A DNA stretch of 64,000 nucleotides from Streptomyces fragilis (lineage in GTDB: Bacteria > Actinomycetota > Actinomycetes > Streptomycetales > Streptomycetaceae): contig NZ_BEVZ01000004.1 of assembly GCF_003112515.1 (NCBI RefSeq), positions 1,054,001 through 1,118,000 on the forward strand. The letters run 5' to 3'. Positions within the stretch are counted from its first letter, which is position 1. Every line of letters starts with the position of its first letter. The position numbers and the translations under genes were made by a program. Of this stretch, positions 36,212-44,333 are shown piece by piece. The notes beneath the pieces are model-generated. The model ran no database searches, was not told where the DNA came from, and saw only the letters and a list, made by a program, of their open reading frames with translations.

Positions 36212-37201
36212 ATGACCGAGGCGATACCGGGGTCCGGGTCCGCGCCCGAGGAATCGCGGAACGTGGTGCTGACGCGCCCGCCGGCGCTGGCGCCGCTGCT
36301 CGCCCGCGGCGCGCTGCTCTCCCCCACCAAGCGGCCGCGGCCGAACGCGCCGTACCCGCGCACGCGGCTGGTGCTGCCCGCCGTGCGCGTGGACCCGGAA
36401 CGGCTCGCCGCGTACGAGCGGACCTGCGGGTTCGAGGCGGACGGCACGCTGCCGGTGACGTACCCGCACGTGCTGGGGTTCGCGCCGGCCATGCGGCTGA
36501 TGACCCGGCGGGCGTTCCCGCTGCCGGTGCTGGGGCTGGTGCACACCTCCATCGGCATCACCCGGCGGGCCGCGATGCCCGCGGACCGGCCGTACGAGAT
36601 CGCCGTGCGCGTGGCGGGGCTCGCACCGCACCGCCGGGGCACGGAGGCGACCGTGGTCACCGAGGCGCGGGCGGACGGCGAGCCGGTCTGGGAGTCGCAG
36701 AGCACCTACCTCGCGCGACACCGGGTCCCCTCGCCGCCGCAGGCACGCGGCGAGCGGGACGCCCGCGCGACCCGGGAGGAGCTCGCGGCGCCGGACGAGC
36801 GCGTGGAGCACGACGGGCGCGTAGGGCCCGAGGAGGACGCGGCGCCGGACGAGCACGCGGCGCCGGAGGAGCGCGTGGCCTTGCCGGTGGCCGCCGAGTG
36901 GCGGCTCGCGGGTGACCTCGGGCGGCGGTACGGGGCCGCGTCCGGGGACCGGAACCCGATCCACCTCACGGCGGCGACGGCCCGGCTCTTCGGGTTCCCC
37001 CGGGCCATCGCCCACGGCATGTGGACCGCGGCGCGGTGCGTGGCGGCGCACGGGGTGCCCGAGGCGGGGCGGGTGACGGTGCGGTTCAGGGCGCCGGTGC
37101 TGCTGCCGGGCACCGTCGTGTACGGCGAGTCGGGCGACCGGTTCGAACTCCGCGGGGGCGACCGCCTGCACCTCGAGGGCGAGACCGCTCCCCTGGCGTA
37201 G
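36212..37201 (+). CDS. MaoC-like (R)-3-hydroxyacyl dehydratase, double hotdog
   Basis: 329 aa. Two hotdog halves are joined by a Glu/Asp/Ala-rich insert (~residues 172-225). The second half carries the hydratase-2 motif YGAASGDRNPIHLTAATARLFGFPRAIAHGMWT, with catalytic Asp and His. It resembles mycobacterial HtdX/HtdY, which lie beside fabG4. It follows the reductase by four bases and is surely cotranscribed; together they would convert 3-ketoacyl to enoyl thioesters. Confidence 0.87.
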   Translation: MTEAIPGSGSAPEESRNVVLTRPPALAPLLARGALLSPTKRPRPNAPYPRTRLVLPAVRVDPERLAAYERTCGFEADGTLPVTYPHVLGFAPAMRLMTRRAFPLPVLGLVHTSIGITRRAAMPADRPYEIAVRVAGLAPHRRGTEATVVTEARADGEPVWESQSTYLARHRVPSPPQARGERDARATREELAAPDERVEHDGRVGPEEDAAPDEHAAPEERVALPVAAEWRLAGDLGRRYGAASGDRNPIHLTAATARLFGFPRAIAHGMWTAARCVAAHGVPEAGRVTVRFRAPVLLPGTVVYGESGDRFELRGGDRLHLEGETAPLA

Positions 37202-37225
37202 GCGGCGCCGGGACACCGTCCCGTC

Positions 37226-37253
37226 CACGCCGCGCGGGATCCCGCGCGGCGTG
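37226..37253. terminator. perfect 28-base palindrome, bidirectional terminator
   Basis: CACGCCGCGCGGGA is followed immediately by its complement, between the convergent MaoC and TetR genes. Confidence 0.75.
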
Positions 37254-37261
37254 CCCTCGGG

Positions 37262-37915
37262 TCAGGTGGGTGGCGGGGTCCACGGGCGGCCCGCTATGAG
37301 GTTGCCGAGGCCCGCCCAGGCGAAGTTCATCAGGGTGGCCGCGGCCTGCCGCGCGGAGATGCCCTCCGTCGTGTTGGCCCAGGCGGCGAGCGACTCCGCC
37401 GCGCCCACCAGCGCCTGGGCGAGGCCGGCGACCTCCCGTTCGGGCAGGTCCGGGTCACGGTGCGCCGCCCGCGCCTCCACCGCGATCAACTGCGTGACGA
37501 AGACGACCAGTTCGGCGCGCATCGCGGCGACCTCCGCCGCGAACGGTTCGCCGTGCGTGCGGGCCTGCACGTGCAACACGGCCCAGCCGTCCGGATTTTC
37601 GGCGGTGTACCGGAAGAACGCGTGCAGCCCTTCCCACAGTTGCCGGTCGGCGGGGAGCGCGGCGTCGCCGACGCCACCGCGGACCGCCTCGGTGAGGGCC
37701 CGCGCCTCACGGCGGATGCACGCCGTGAACAGGTCCTCCTTGGACTTCAGGTACAGGTACACCAACGGCTTGGAGACACCGGCGAGTTCGGCCACCTCGT
37801 CCATCGAGGCGCCGCGGTAGCCCTGGCGGCCGAACACCCGGACGGCGGCGTCCATCATCTGTCGTTCGCGCTCCGCCCGTGGCAGCCGCCTGGTCCGTAC
37901 CGCTCCTCCAACCAT
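37262..37915 (-). CDS. TetR/AcrR family regulator
   Basis: 217 aa. The N-terminal helix-turn-helix is ASMDEVAELAGVSKPLVYLYLKSKEDLF, followed by an all-helical ligand domain. The start at 37915 (MVGGAVRTRRLP) is chosen; a longer frame begins 33 bases upstream. Its position next to the FabG4/MaoC operon suggests control of the acyl-CoA genes, perhaps through the TTACC dyad, but no copy of that dyad lies before its own start. Confidence 0.88.
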   Translation of the reverse strand: MVGGAVRTRRLPRAERERQMMDAAVRVFGRQGYRGASMDEVAELAGVSKPLVYLYLKSKEDLFTACIRREARALTEAVRGGVGDAALPADRQLWEGLHAFFRYTAENPDGWAVLHVQARTHGEPFAAEVAAMRAELVVFVTQLIAVEARAAHRDPDLPEREVAGLAQALVGAAESLAAWANTTEGISARQAAATLMNFAWAGLGNLIAGRPWTPPPT

Positions 37916-37927
37916 GCGGCAACCATA

Positions 37928-37959
37928 ACGAGGCCCCGGTGGATCCACCGGGGCCTCGT
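37928..37959. terminator. perfect 32-base palindrome after the MMPL gene
   Basis: Two 16-base arms meeting at GGATCC lie between the MMPL stop and the downstream TetR gene. It is probably a terminator; it lies directly upstream of the TetR start, so an operator role is also possible. Confidence 0.65.
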
Positions 37960-37986
37960 CGGTAAAAGGAACGCCAGAGTCTCGCG

Positions 37987-40173
37987 TCAGCCCACCGTGA
38001 CCTTGTCCCGGCCGGGTGCCGGCTCGGCGAGGGCGTGCCGCAGCTTCTCACCCTCGATGTCGAGGTCCGGCAGCGCGCGGTCCAGCCACTTCGGCAGCCA
38101 CCACGCGCCGCGGCCCAGCAGCGACATGACCGCCGGCACCAGCGTCATCCGCACCACGAACGCGTCGATCAGGACGCCGACCGCGAGCGCGAAGCCGATG
38201 GACTTGATGATCGGGTCGTGGGCGAAGACGAAGCCCGCGAACACCGCGGTCATGATCAGCGCCGCCGCGGTCACCACCCGGGCGTTGTGGCCGAGGCCGT
38301 TGACGGTGGCCTGGCGCGCGGAGTCGCCGTGCACGAAGTCCTCGCGCATCCGGGAGACCAGGAAGACCTCGTAGTCCATGGCCAGGCCGAAGAGGATGCC
38401 GATGAGGATGATCGGCAGGAAGCTGACCAGCGGCCCGGGGGTGTCCACGCCCACCAGGTCGGCGAGGTGGCCCTGCTGGAAGACCGCCGTGGTCAGTCCG
38501 AAGGTCGCGCCGACGGTGAGCAGGAAGCCCAGCGCGGCCTTCACCGGCACCAGCACCGAGCGGAAGACCAGCATCAGCAGCAGCACCGACAGGCCGACCA
38601 CCAGCAGCAGGTAGATCGGCAGCGCGTCCGAGAGCTTCTCGGAGATGTCGATGCCGATCGCCGTGACGCCGGTCAGCGCCACGTCGGCGCCCTGCACGTC
38701 GGCGACCTTGCCGCGGATGGCGTGGACGGTGTCCTCGGTGGCCGTGTCGGTCGGTCCGGTGGTCGGGATGACGGCGACCAGGGCCGTCGTGCCGTCCTGG
38801 TTGAACTGCGGCGGGGCGACGGCCGCGACGCCCTTGACGTCCTTGACCAGGGTGGAGACGTCCTGCACGGCGGCCTTGGTGGCGGCCGGGGTGTCGGCGG
38901 CGACGACGGCCATCAGGCGGCCGTTGAAGCCGGGGCCGAAGCCCTCGGCGGTCAGGTCGAACGCCTGCCGCTCGGTGGTCTCGACGGCGGCGGTGCCGGC
39001 GTCCGGCAGCGCCAGGTGCATGTCGCGGGCGGGCAGCGTCAGCGCGGCCAGACCGGCGACGCCGACCACCAGGATCGGGATGCGCAGCTTGAGCGCCAGG
39101 CGGCCCCAGGTGTAGCCGAAGCCCTGCTTCACCTCGACGGTCCCGCCCTGCTCGCGCTTCTCGGCGACGGCGTCGCGCAGCTTGCGCGGCAGGATCTTGT
39201 CCCCGGCGAAGGCGAGCACCGCCGGGAGCAGGGTGAGCGCGACCAGGACGGCCACCGCGACGGTCGCCGCCGCGGCCAGGCCCATGGCCGACAGGAACGG
39301 GATGCCGACGATCGACAGGCCTGCCAGCGCGATGACGACGGTGGCGCCGGCGAAGACCACCGCGGAGCCCGCGGTGCCGATGGCCCGCCCGGCCGCCTCG
39401 CGCCGCTCGACGCCCTCGACGAGGAAGCCGCGGTAGCGGGAGGTGATGAAGAGCGAGTAGTCGATGCCGACGGCCAGGCCCAGCATCAGCGCCAGCACCG
39501 GGCTGGTGCTGTTGAGTTCGACGAAGCCGGTCAGCGCGTACAGGCCGGCCATGCCGACGCCCACGCCCACCAGGGCGTTGAGCAGCGTCATGCCGGCGGC
39601 GACCAGCGAGCCGAAGGTGACCACCAGGACCACGGCCGCGATCACCACGCCGATCGCCTCGGTGGAGCCGACCTCCGGCGGGGTCTGGGCGAGTTCGCCG
39701 CCCACCTCGACGCGGACCGTGCCGTCCTCGCCGTCGTACTTCTCGGGCAGGTCGGCGTAGGCCTCGCGCTGCTCGTCGGTGATGTCCGCGATCTCGTCCT
39801 CGAACTGGACCTGGACGAGCGCGTAGCGGCCGTCCTGCGAGATCGACCGCGTCTTGAACGGGTCCATCGCGGCGACCACGTCGGGTATCGCGGCCGCGTC
39901 CTTGACCACCGGCGCGACGTCGGCGGGCGTCAGCTTCTCGTCGGAGGTGACCACCACGGTGCCGGTGGCGCCCGCGGCCTGCGGGAACTGCTTCTGCAGT
40001 GCGTCCATCGCGCGCTGGGACTCGGTCCCCGGCATGCGGAACGCGTTGGTGGTGGTGCCCATGAAGGCCGCCGCCGCACCGCCCATCAGGGCGAGCAGCA
40101 GCAGCCACACGGCCACCACCAGGCCGCGGCGCCCGAAGCACGCGCGGCCCAACCGGTAGAGCAAGGTCGCCAT
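37987..40173 (-). CDS. MMPL/RND family transporter
   Basis: 728 aa. Two repeats each have one helix, a large extracellular loop and about five helices, as in MmpL/actinorhodin ActII-3-type exporters. GIDYSLFITSRYRGF and AMDYEVFLVSRMREDF carry the conserved Asp-Tyr pairs of the proton path. Such pumps export lipids or small molecules. It lies 18 bases after the TetR gene, forming a self-regulated pair. Cargo unknown. Confidence 0.92.
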   Translation of the reverse strand: MATLLYRLGRACFGRRGLVVAVWLLLLALMGGAAAAFMGTTTNAFRMPGTESQRAMDALQKQFPQAAGATGTVVVTSDEKLTPADVAPVVKDAAAIPDVVAAMDPFKTRSISQDGRYALVQVQFEDEIADITDEQREAYADLPEKYDGEDGTVRVEVGGELAQTPPEVGSTEAIGVVIAAVVLVVTFGSLVAAGMTLLNALVGVGVGMAGLYALTGFVELNSTSPVLALMLGLAVGIDYSLFITSRYRGFLVEGVERREAAGRAIGTAGSAVVFAGATVVIALAGLSIVGIPFLSAMGLAAAATVAVAVLVALTLLPAVLAFAGDKILPRKLRDAVAEKREQGGTVEVKQGFGYTWGRLALKLRIPILVVGVAGLAALTLPARDMHLALPDAGTAAVETTERQAFDLTAEGFGPGFNGRLMAVVAADTPAATKAAVQDVSTLVKDVKGVAAVAPPQFNQDGTTALVAVIPTTGPTDTATEDTVHAIRGKVADVQGADVALTGVTAIGIDISEKLSDALPIYLLLVVGLSVLLLMLVFRSVLVPVKAALGFLLTVGATFGLTTAVFQQGHLADLVGVDTPGPLVSFLPIILIGILFGLAMDYEVFLVSRMREDFVHGDSARQATVNGLGHNARVVTAAALIMTAVFAGFVFAHDPIIKSIGFALAVGVLIDAFVVRMTLVPAVMSLLGRGAWWLPKWLDRALPDLDIEGEKLRHALAEPAPGRDKVTVG

Positions 40174-40191
40174 GGGAGAGGGGCCCTTCTT

Positions 40192-40779
40192 CTAGTTCTT
40201 CCCGAGCTCTGAATCGAGGCCGGCCCGGTCGGGGCCGAGGCCGAGGGTGCGGAGCGCGCCGGTGAGCAGCGCCTCGCGCAGGGTCCGGTCGTCGTACGGC
40301 AGGTCGGCCGCGCCGGTGGCGAAGATCCCGCCGAGGGCGATCGAGGCGGCGATGCGGTCCCGTGGATCGGTGGAGCGTCCGGCGACGGCGTCGATCAGCC
40401 GGTCGCGGATCCCGTCGATGGCCTCCACGCCCAGGTCGGGCAGGCAGGAGACGTCGGCGAGGTTGTCGAAGAGCAGCTTGATCTCGCGCCGGAAGCGCAG
40501 CGTGATGCCGACGAAGGACTGGATCGCGGTGACCGCGGCCTCCTCGCCGTCGAGCTCGGCCAGCCGGGCGTCGAGGTCGAAGACCTCGTTGCCCACCGGC
40601 ATCAGCAGCTCGGTGAGGATCGCCTCCTTGTTGCTGAAGTGGTAGAGCAACGACGCCTTGGAGCAGCCCACGTCGGCGGCGATGTCCGCGAGGGACGTGC
40701 CGCGGAAGCCGCGGGAGACGAAGAGGCGCAGGGCGGAGGCGAGCAGTCGCTCGTGCAGCCCGCTGGACGTGCGTGCCAT
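40192..40779 (-). CDS. TetR family repressor of the MMPL operon
   Basis: 195 aa. Helix-turn-helix is TSLADIAADVGCSKASLLYHFSNKEAIL. The start at 40779 (MARTSSGLHERL) is preferred, because the longer frame would run through the 36-bp operator 12 bases upstream. The arrangement implies repression of its own gene and the following MMPL exporter, relieved by an unknown ligand. Confidence 0.92.
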   Translation of the reverse strand: MARTSSGLHERLLASALRLFVSRGFRGTSLADIAADVGCSKASLLYHFSNKEAILTELLMPVGNEVFDLDARLAELDGEEAAVTAIQSFVGITLRFRREIKLLFDNLADVSCLPDLGVEAIDGIRDRLIDAVAGRSTDPRDRIAASIALGGIFATGAADLPYDDRTLREALLTGALRTLGLGPDRAGLDSELGKN

Positions 40780-40791
40780 GAGCTCACGGTA

Positions 40792-40827
40792 ACTGTCCGA
40801 ACGGTCAGATCTGACCGTTCGGACAGT
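40792..40827. promoter_or_regulatory. 36-bp perfect palindromic TetR operator
   Basis: ACTGTCCGAACGGTCAGA followed by its exact complement. Each half is itself an imperfect 16-bp dyad of form CTGWCCGWWCGGWCAG (40793-40808 and 40811-40826), so two repressor dimers may bind side by side, as QacR does. It begins 13 bases upstream of the TetR start. Confidence 0.85.
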
Positions 40828-40885
40828 CGCGCCGGTGTGTGTTCCCTCACGGTTTCCCCCGGACGGCGGTTTCGCCCCCATGACG

Positions 40886-40931
40886 GCCGAAGGCCCCCTT
40901 CGACCGGAACGGGGCGGAGGGGGCCTTCGGC
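40886..40931. terminator. terminator downstream of the symporter
   Basis: GCCGAAGGCCCCCT (40886-40899) pairs with its complement at 40918-40931. It ends the symporter transcript before the MMPL operon promoter. Confidence 0.7.
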
Positions 40932-40962
40932 AGGAACGGCGGAGGCGCGCTCCGCGGACGGG

Positions 40963-42303
40963 TCAGGCGGTGGCGCCCACCGGCTCGGGGGCGCGGTCGC
41001 GCACCTCGGGCTCGTCCTCCTCCAGCGGGGAGGCGGAGGCGCCGCGGTAGGCGTCACGGTCCAGGATGTTCTCCCGGGCCGCGACCAGCACCGGGACGAC
41101 CGCCTGACCGGCCACGTTGGTGGCGGTGCGCATCATGTCCAGGATCGGGTCGATGGCCAGCAGCAGGCCGACGCCCTCCAGCGGCAGGCCCAGCGTCGAC
41201 AGGGTCAGGGTGAGCATGACCGTGGCACCGGTGAGACCGGCCGTGGCGGCGGAACCGACGACCGCGACGAACGCGATCAGCAGGTACTCCTGCAGCCCGA
41301 GCTGGATGTCGAAGATCTGCGCCACGAAGATCGCGGCGAGCGACGGGTAGATGGCGGCGCAGCCGTCCATCTTGGTGGTGGCGCCGAACGGGACGGCGAA
41401 CGAGGTGTACTCGCGCGGCACGCCGAGGCGCTCGACGACCTTGACGGTCAGCGGCATGGTGCCGACCGAGGAGCGGGAGACGAAGGCCAGCTGGATGGCC
41501 GGCCAGGCGCCCTTGAAGAACTGGACGGGGCTGACCTTGGCGACCGTGGCGAGCAGCAGCGGGTAGACACCGAACATCACCAGCGCGCAGCCGATGTAGA
41601 CGTCGGCGGTGAAGGTCGCGTACTTGCCGATCAGGTCCCAGCCGTAGGTGGCGATGGCGCGGCCGATGAGGCCGACGGTGCCGATCGGGGCGAGCAGGAT
41701 GACCCACCACAGCGCCTTCTGGAGCAGCTCGAGCACCGACTCGCTGAAGGTGAGCACGGGCTGCGCCTTCTCGCCGATGGCGAGGGCGGCGATACCGGCG
41801 ACGGCGGCCATGAAGACGATCTGCAGCACGTTCAGCTCGGTGAACGGCGTGATGACGTCGGTCGGGATGATGCCCGTCAGGAAGTCGATCCAGCTGCCCT
41901 GGCTCTCCGGCTTGCCGCCGTCCTTCGGGGTGAGGCCGGTGCCGGCGCCCGGGTTGGTGAGCAGGCCGATGGCGAGGCCGATGACCACGGCTATCAGCGA
42001 GGTGATCAGGAACCACAGCAGCGTGCGGGAGGCCAGCCGGGCGGCGTTGTTGACCTTGCGCAGGTTGGTGATGGAGACCAGGATCGCGAAGAAGACGAGC
42101 GGGGCGACGGCCAGCTTCAGCAGCTGGACGAACGTTCCGCCGACCTTGTCGAGGGTGGTGACCAGCCAGGCCAGGTCCTGGCTGCGGGCCAGCCAGCCCA
42201 GCAGGACGCCGAGGACCAGACCGGCGATGATCTGGGCCCAGAAGGGCACCTTGAGCCGGCGCTTGGGCCTGCTCACGGCATGCGTGTTCTCGGACACGGA
42301 CAC
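40963..42303 (-). CDS. dicarboxylate/amino acid:cation symporter (DAACS), possibly cystine uptake
   Basis: 446 aa. DAACS (GltP/DctA/TcyP) fold: eight helices plus two re-entrant hairpins. The first hairpin region has LAFVSRSSVGTMPLTVKVVE, and the substrate/cation region reads TTKMDGCAAIYPSLAAIF in place of the NMDGTALY of glutamate carriers. A Cys-containing leader peptide upstream suggests sulfur-responsive control and hence cystine as substrate, as for TcyP. That is inference; C4-dicarboxylates or glutamate are the alternatives. GTG start at 42303 with GGAG six bases upstream. Confidence 0.88.
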   Translation of the reverse strand: MSVSENTHAVSRPKRRLKVPFWAQIIAGLVLGVLLGWLARSQDLAWLVTTLDKVGGTFVQLLKLAVAPLVFFAILVSITNLRKVNNAARLASRTLLWFLITSLIAVVIGLAIGLLTNPGAGTGLTPKDGGKPESQGSWIDFLTGIIPTDVITPFTELNVLQIVFMAAVAGIAALAIGEKAQPVLTFSESVLELLQKALWWVILLAPIGTVGLIGRAIATYGWDLIGKYATFTADVYIGCALVMFGVYPLLLATVAKVSPVQFFKGAWPAIQLAFVSRSSVGTMPLTVKVVERLGVPREYTSFAVPFGATTKMDGCAAIYPSLAAIFVAQIFDIQLGLQEYLLIAFVAVVGSAATAGLTGATVMLTLTLSTLGLPLEGVGLLLAIDPILDMMRTATNVAGQAVVPVLVAARENILDRDAYRGASASPLEEDEPEVRDRAPEPVGATA

Positions 42304-42351
42304 ACTCCGTCGGGGGACGCGCGGTGGCGCGGGGGAACGAAACGTTGAAAG

Positions 42352-42381
42352 GCGGCGCCCCGGATCGGTCAGCAGCGCCGC
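42352..42381 (-). terminator. possible attenuator hairpin between leader peptide and symporter
   Basis: GCGGCGC and GCGCCGC arms (7 bp) with a 16-base loop, followed on the transcript by CTTTCAACGTTTCG. It lies 40-80 bases after the leader-peptide stop. Stability and alternative pairings were not computed. Confidence 0.4.
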
Positions 42382-42421
42382 GAGAGAGGTGGAACGGGAT
42401 CGGACCCGACCTGAGTCGGAG

Positions 42422-42523
42422 TCAGAGCCGACACGCCGCGGTGGTTCGGCGGCAGAGGTCCACGTGCAGGCGCGCCACGAGCCGGAGGCTCTGCGGCGTG
42501 AGGGGCGCGGCTGCTGACGTCAT
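42422..42523 (-). CDS. 33-aa Cys-containing leader peptide
   Basis: Too short for ordinary gene callers. The minus-strand ORF from ATG 42523 to TGA ends in RLHVDLCR and then a second Cys two residues before the C-terminal Leu (Cys24 and Cys31). The HVDLCR motif is, from memory, the hallmark of 'putative leader peptides' found upstream of sulfur-acquisition and cysteine-related operons in Streptomyces and relatives. There is no ribosome binding site. TAACGT at 42530-42535 places the transcription start at or near this ATG, i.e. a leaderless uORF, as in mycobacterial cysteine attenuators. It ends 118 bases before the symporter. An in-frame ATG at 42529 adds two residues. Confidence 0.7.
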   Translation of the reverse strand: MTSAAAPLTPQSLRLVARLHVDLCRRTTAACRL

Positions 42524-42529
42524 ACACAT

Positions 42530-42562
42530 ACGTTAACAGCAAAGCTTTGGGATGCCCAAAGC
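42530..42562 (-). promoter_or_regulatory. promoter with overlapping palindromic operator for leader/symporter
   Basis: TTGGGC (42554-42559), an 18-base spacer and TAACGT (42530-42535) form a candidate promoter. The perfect dyad GCTTTGGG-ATG-CCCAAAGC (42544-42562) covers the -35 element, so a repressor bound there would block transcription. The rest of the 42563-42658 gap holds nothing recognised. Confidence 0.55.
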
Positions 42563-42658
42563 CTGTCTTTGTGAGGTGGGACGCTCCTCCACCCCATGAA
42601 TGACAAGTGCCCCGCCTCCCTGCGGGAGACGGGGCACCGAAGCCCGGCGCGCGGCGGG

Positions 42659-42919
42659 TCAGTCCTCCTGGGTGCGGTTCAGCTCCAGGTTGACCTTGGC
42701 GCGCTCCATCCGTTCGACGATCTGCTCCGAGGCGCGGTCGCGCTCGCCGCGCAGCACCACGAAGCTGATCGGGGCGGAGATCACCAGGGCGAGCAGGATC
42801 ATCCAGATGCCGTTGGAGTCGCCGACGGCGCTCGGCAGCACACCGGCGTAGACGCCACCCCAGACGACCACGAAGCAGCCCACGAAGACGCCGAGGCGCA
42901 TCAGTGTGTAGCGGAGCAT
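42659..42919 (-). CDS. DUF4229 family small membrane protein
   Basis: 86 aa. Two hydrophobic helices (residues ~8-28 and ~38-58) are followed by a charged amphipathic tail (RGERDRASEQIVERMERAKVNLE). The pattern fits the DUF4229 family, which is common near menaquinone and respiratory genes in actinobacteria. Function unknown. The start at 42919 (MLRYTLMR) is chosen as the first residue of the family core; GGAAGAGTGGG precedes it. The 154 bases to the next gene show no features. Confidence 0.75.
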   Translation of the reverse strand: MLRYTLMRLGVFVGCFVVVWGGVYAGVLPSAVGDSNGIWMILLALVISAPISFVVLRGERDRASEQIVERMERAKVNLELNRTQED

Positions 42920-43073
42920 GTCTAACCCACTCTTCCGACCGACGAAGGCACTGCCGTCCAGTGAAACACGCCGCGGGAGGGATCTTGCGCGGGGGCCGGT
43001 CGAGCGGGGCGGGTGCGGCGCGGGACGGGGCGGGTACGGCGATGTGGGCGCCGGGCGCGGGCGGGCGCGGGTG

Positions 43074-43598
43074 TCAGGTGAGCGGGAGCCACATGGTGAC
43101 GTCGTCGCGGTCGTCACCCGGCGCGACGCGGATGGCGCCGGGAACCCGGCCGACCTCCTTGTAGCCGCAGGAGGCGTAGAAGCGCTCCAGGCCGAGGCCG
43201 CCGCGGCAGCCCAGCCGGATGCCCTCGACGCCCTCCAGCGAGCGGGCGGCGTCGGCGAGGGCCGCCATCAGGTCGCGGCCGTACCCCTTGCCCTGGTGGT
43301 CCGGGTGGACCATCACGGTGTACGCCATCACCCAGTGCCGCATCAGCCGGTGGCCGTTGGAGGCCAGGAACCCGGTGGCCAGCACCCGCCCCCCGGCGTC
43401 CTGCCCGACCAGCAGCCGGGCGGTGCCGTCGGCGACCTGGGTGAGCTGCTTGACCAGCGCCGCGCGGATGGCGTCGCGGTCGGCCGGGGGCACGAAGCCG
43501 ACGGCGCCGCCGGCGTCGGTCACGTCGGCCCAGAGGTCGAGGATCCCGTCACGGACGGCAGGAGTGATCACCGGATCGAACGTGAAGGTAAGGGTCAT
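43074..43598 (-). CDS. GNAT family N-acetyltransferase
   Basis: 174 aa. The acetyl-CoA motif A is MVHPDHQGKGYGRDLMAALADAAR, followed by the FYASCGYKEVG motif B. Probably acts on a small molecule; substrate unknown. It is unrelated in sequence to the twin GNAT genes near 23-24 kb. The gap of 169 bases to the Lrp gene is extremely GC-rich with CCGCCCGCGCGGCG repeats. Confidence 0.87.
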   Translation of the reverse strand: MTLTFTFDPVITPAVRDGILDLWADVTDAGGAVGFVPPADRDAIRAALVKQLTQVADGTARLLVGQDAGGRVLATGFLASNGHRLMRHWVMAYTVMVHPDHQGKGYGRDLMAALADAARSLEGVEGIRLGCRGGLGLERFYASCGYKEVGRVPGAIRVAPGDDRDDVTMWLPLT

Positions 43599-43767
43599 GG
43601 AGCGAACCTAGCCCTTACGATCCGCCGTGCTCAAGCGGGTTCCACGGGCTGGACTCCCGGCGCCGCGCCCCGGCACCGCCCGCGCGGCGACCGGGCACCG
43701 CCCGCGCGGCGGGCGCGCGGTCGCCCGCGGACCCGCCGCCGGGCGCGGCGAGGGACTGGCGGAGGGC

Positions 43768-44223
43768 TCAGACCTCCTCGGGGAGCTCCCCGACCCTGTT
43801 CTCCCACTTGGTGGAGAGCACGATGGTGGTGCGGGTCCGGGACACCCCGTGGGTGCCGGAGAGCCGCCGGATGATGCTCTCCAGGCCGTCCACGTCCTTC
43901 GCCCGGACCTTCAGCATGTAGCTGTCGTCGCCCGCGATGAACCAGCAGTCCTCGATCTCCTGGAGCTCCTTCAGCCGCAGGGCGACCTCCTCGTGGTCGG
44001 CGGCGTCGGAGAGCGAGATGCCGATCAGCGCGGTGACGCCCAGACCGAGCGAGGCGGCGTCGACGGTGGCCCGGTACCCGGTGATGACCCCGGCCGCCTC
44101 CAGCCGGTTGATGCGGTCGGTGACGCTGGGCCCCGACAGACCGACGAGGCGTCCCAGTTCCGCGTAGGAGGCCCGTCCGTTCTCCCTGAGAGCCTGGATG
44201 AGCTGCCTGTCCACGGCGTCCAT
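43768..44223 (-). CDS. Lrp/AsnC family transcriptional regulator
   Basis: 151 aa. N-terminal helix-turn-helix (DRQLIQALRENGRASYAELGRLVGLSGPSVTDRINRLE) plus C-terminal RAM domain for amino-acid binding. The start at 44223 is the canonical family start; the upstream extension is not Lrp-like. It follows the UbiX gene on the same strand by 110 bases. In S. coelicolor the equivalent neighbour is, from memory, mqnE, which is absent here. Confidence 0.92.
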   Translation of the reverse strand: MDAVDRQLIQALRENGRASYAELGRLVGLSGPSVTDRINRLEAAGVITGYRATVDAASLGLGVTALIGISLSDAADHEEVALRLKELQEIEDCWFIAGDDSYMLKVRAKDVDGLESIIRRLSGTHGVSRTRTTIVLSTKWENRVGELPEEV

Positions 44224-44281
44224 GCGATCGATTGCCTTCCGGTGAGGTGTTCCTGCGACGTGTGTGACCGAGGACGGACCG

Positions 44282-44303
44282 GCACGAGCGGCGGCGGTCG
44301 TGC
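44282..44303 (-). promoter_or_regulatory. inverted repeat between the UbiX and Lrp genes
   Basis: GCACGA-N10-TCGTGC with further flanking complementarity. It may be a terminator for the UbiX gene or an Lrp autoregulation site. Confidence 0.35.
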
Positions 44304-44333
44304 GGTCCTGGTGATCGGCGGGAGGTGCGGTGA

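Noticed and set aside
34855..36705. 616-codon minus-strand ORF opposite the FabG4 gene
   Set aside because: It shadows the clear FabG4/MaoC coding frames and has low-complexity composition.
40886..40931. GCCGAAGGCCCC repeat considered as a mobile-element end
   Set aside because: It pairs with itself as a hairpin after the symporter gene; no transposase or target duplication is present.
42324..42536. 70-codon plus-strand ORF upstream of the symporter
   Set aside because: It is antisense to the leader peptide, and no domain is seen. The minus-strand leader fits a known motif and the promoter.
43599..43767. GC-rich intergenic stretch with CCGCCCGCGCGGCG repeats considered as a tRNA or small RNA
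   Set aside because: No cloverleaf, no T-loop GTTCRANNC and no terminator were found; it appears to be ordinary high-GC spacer.
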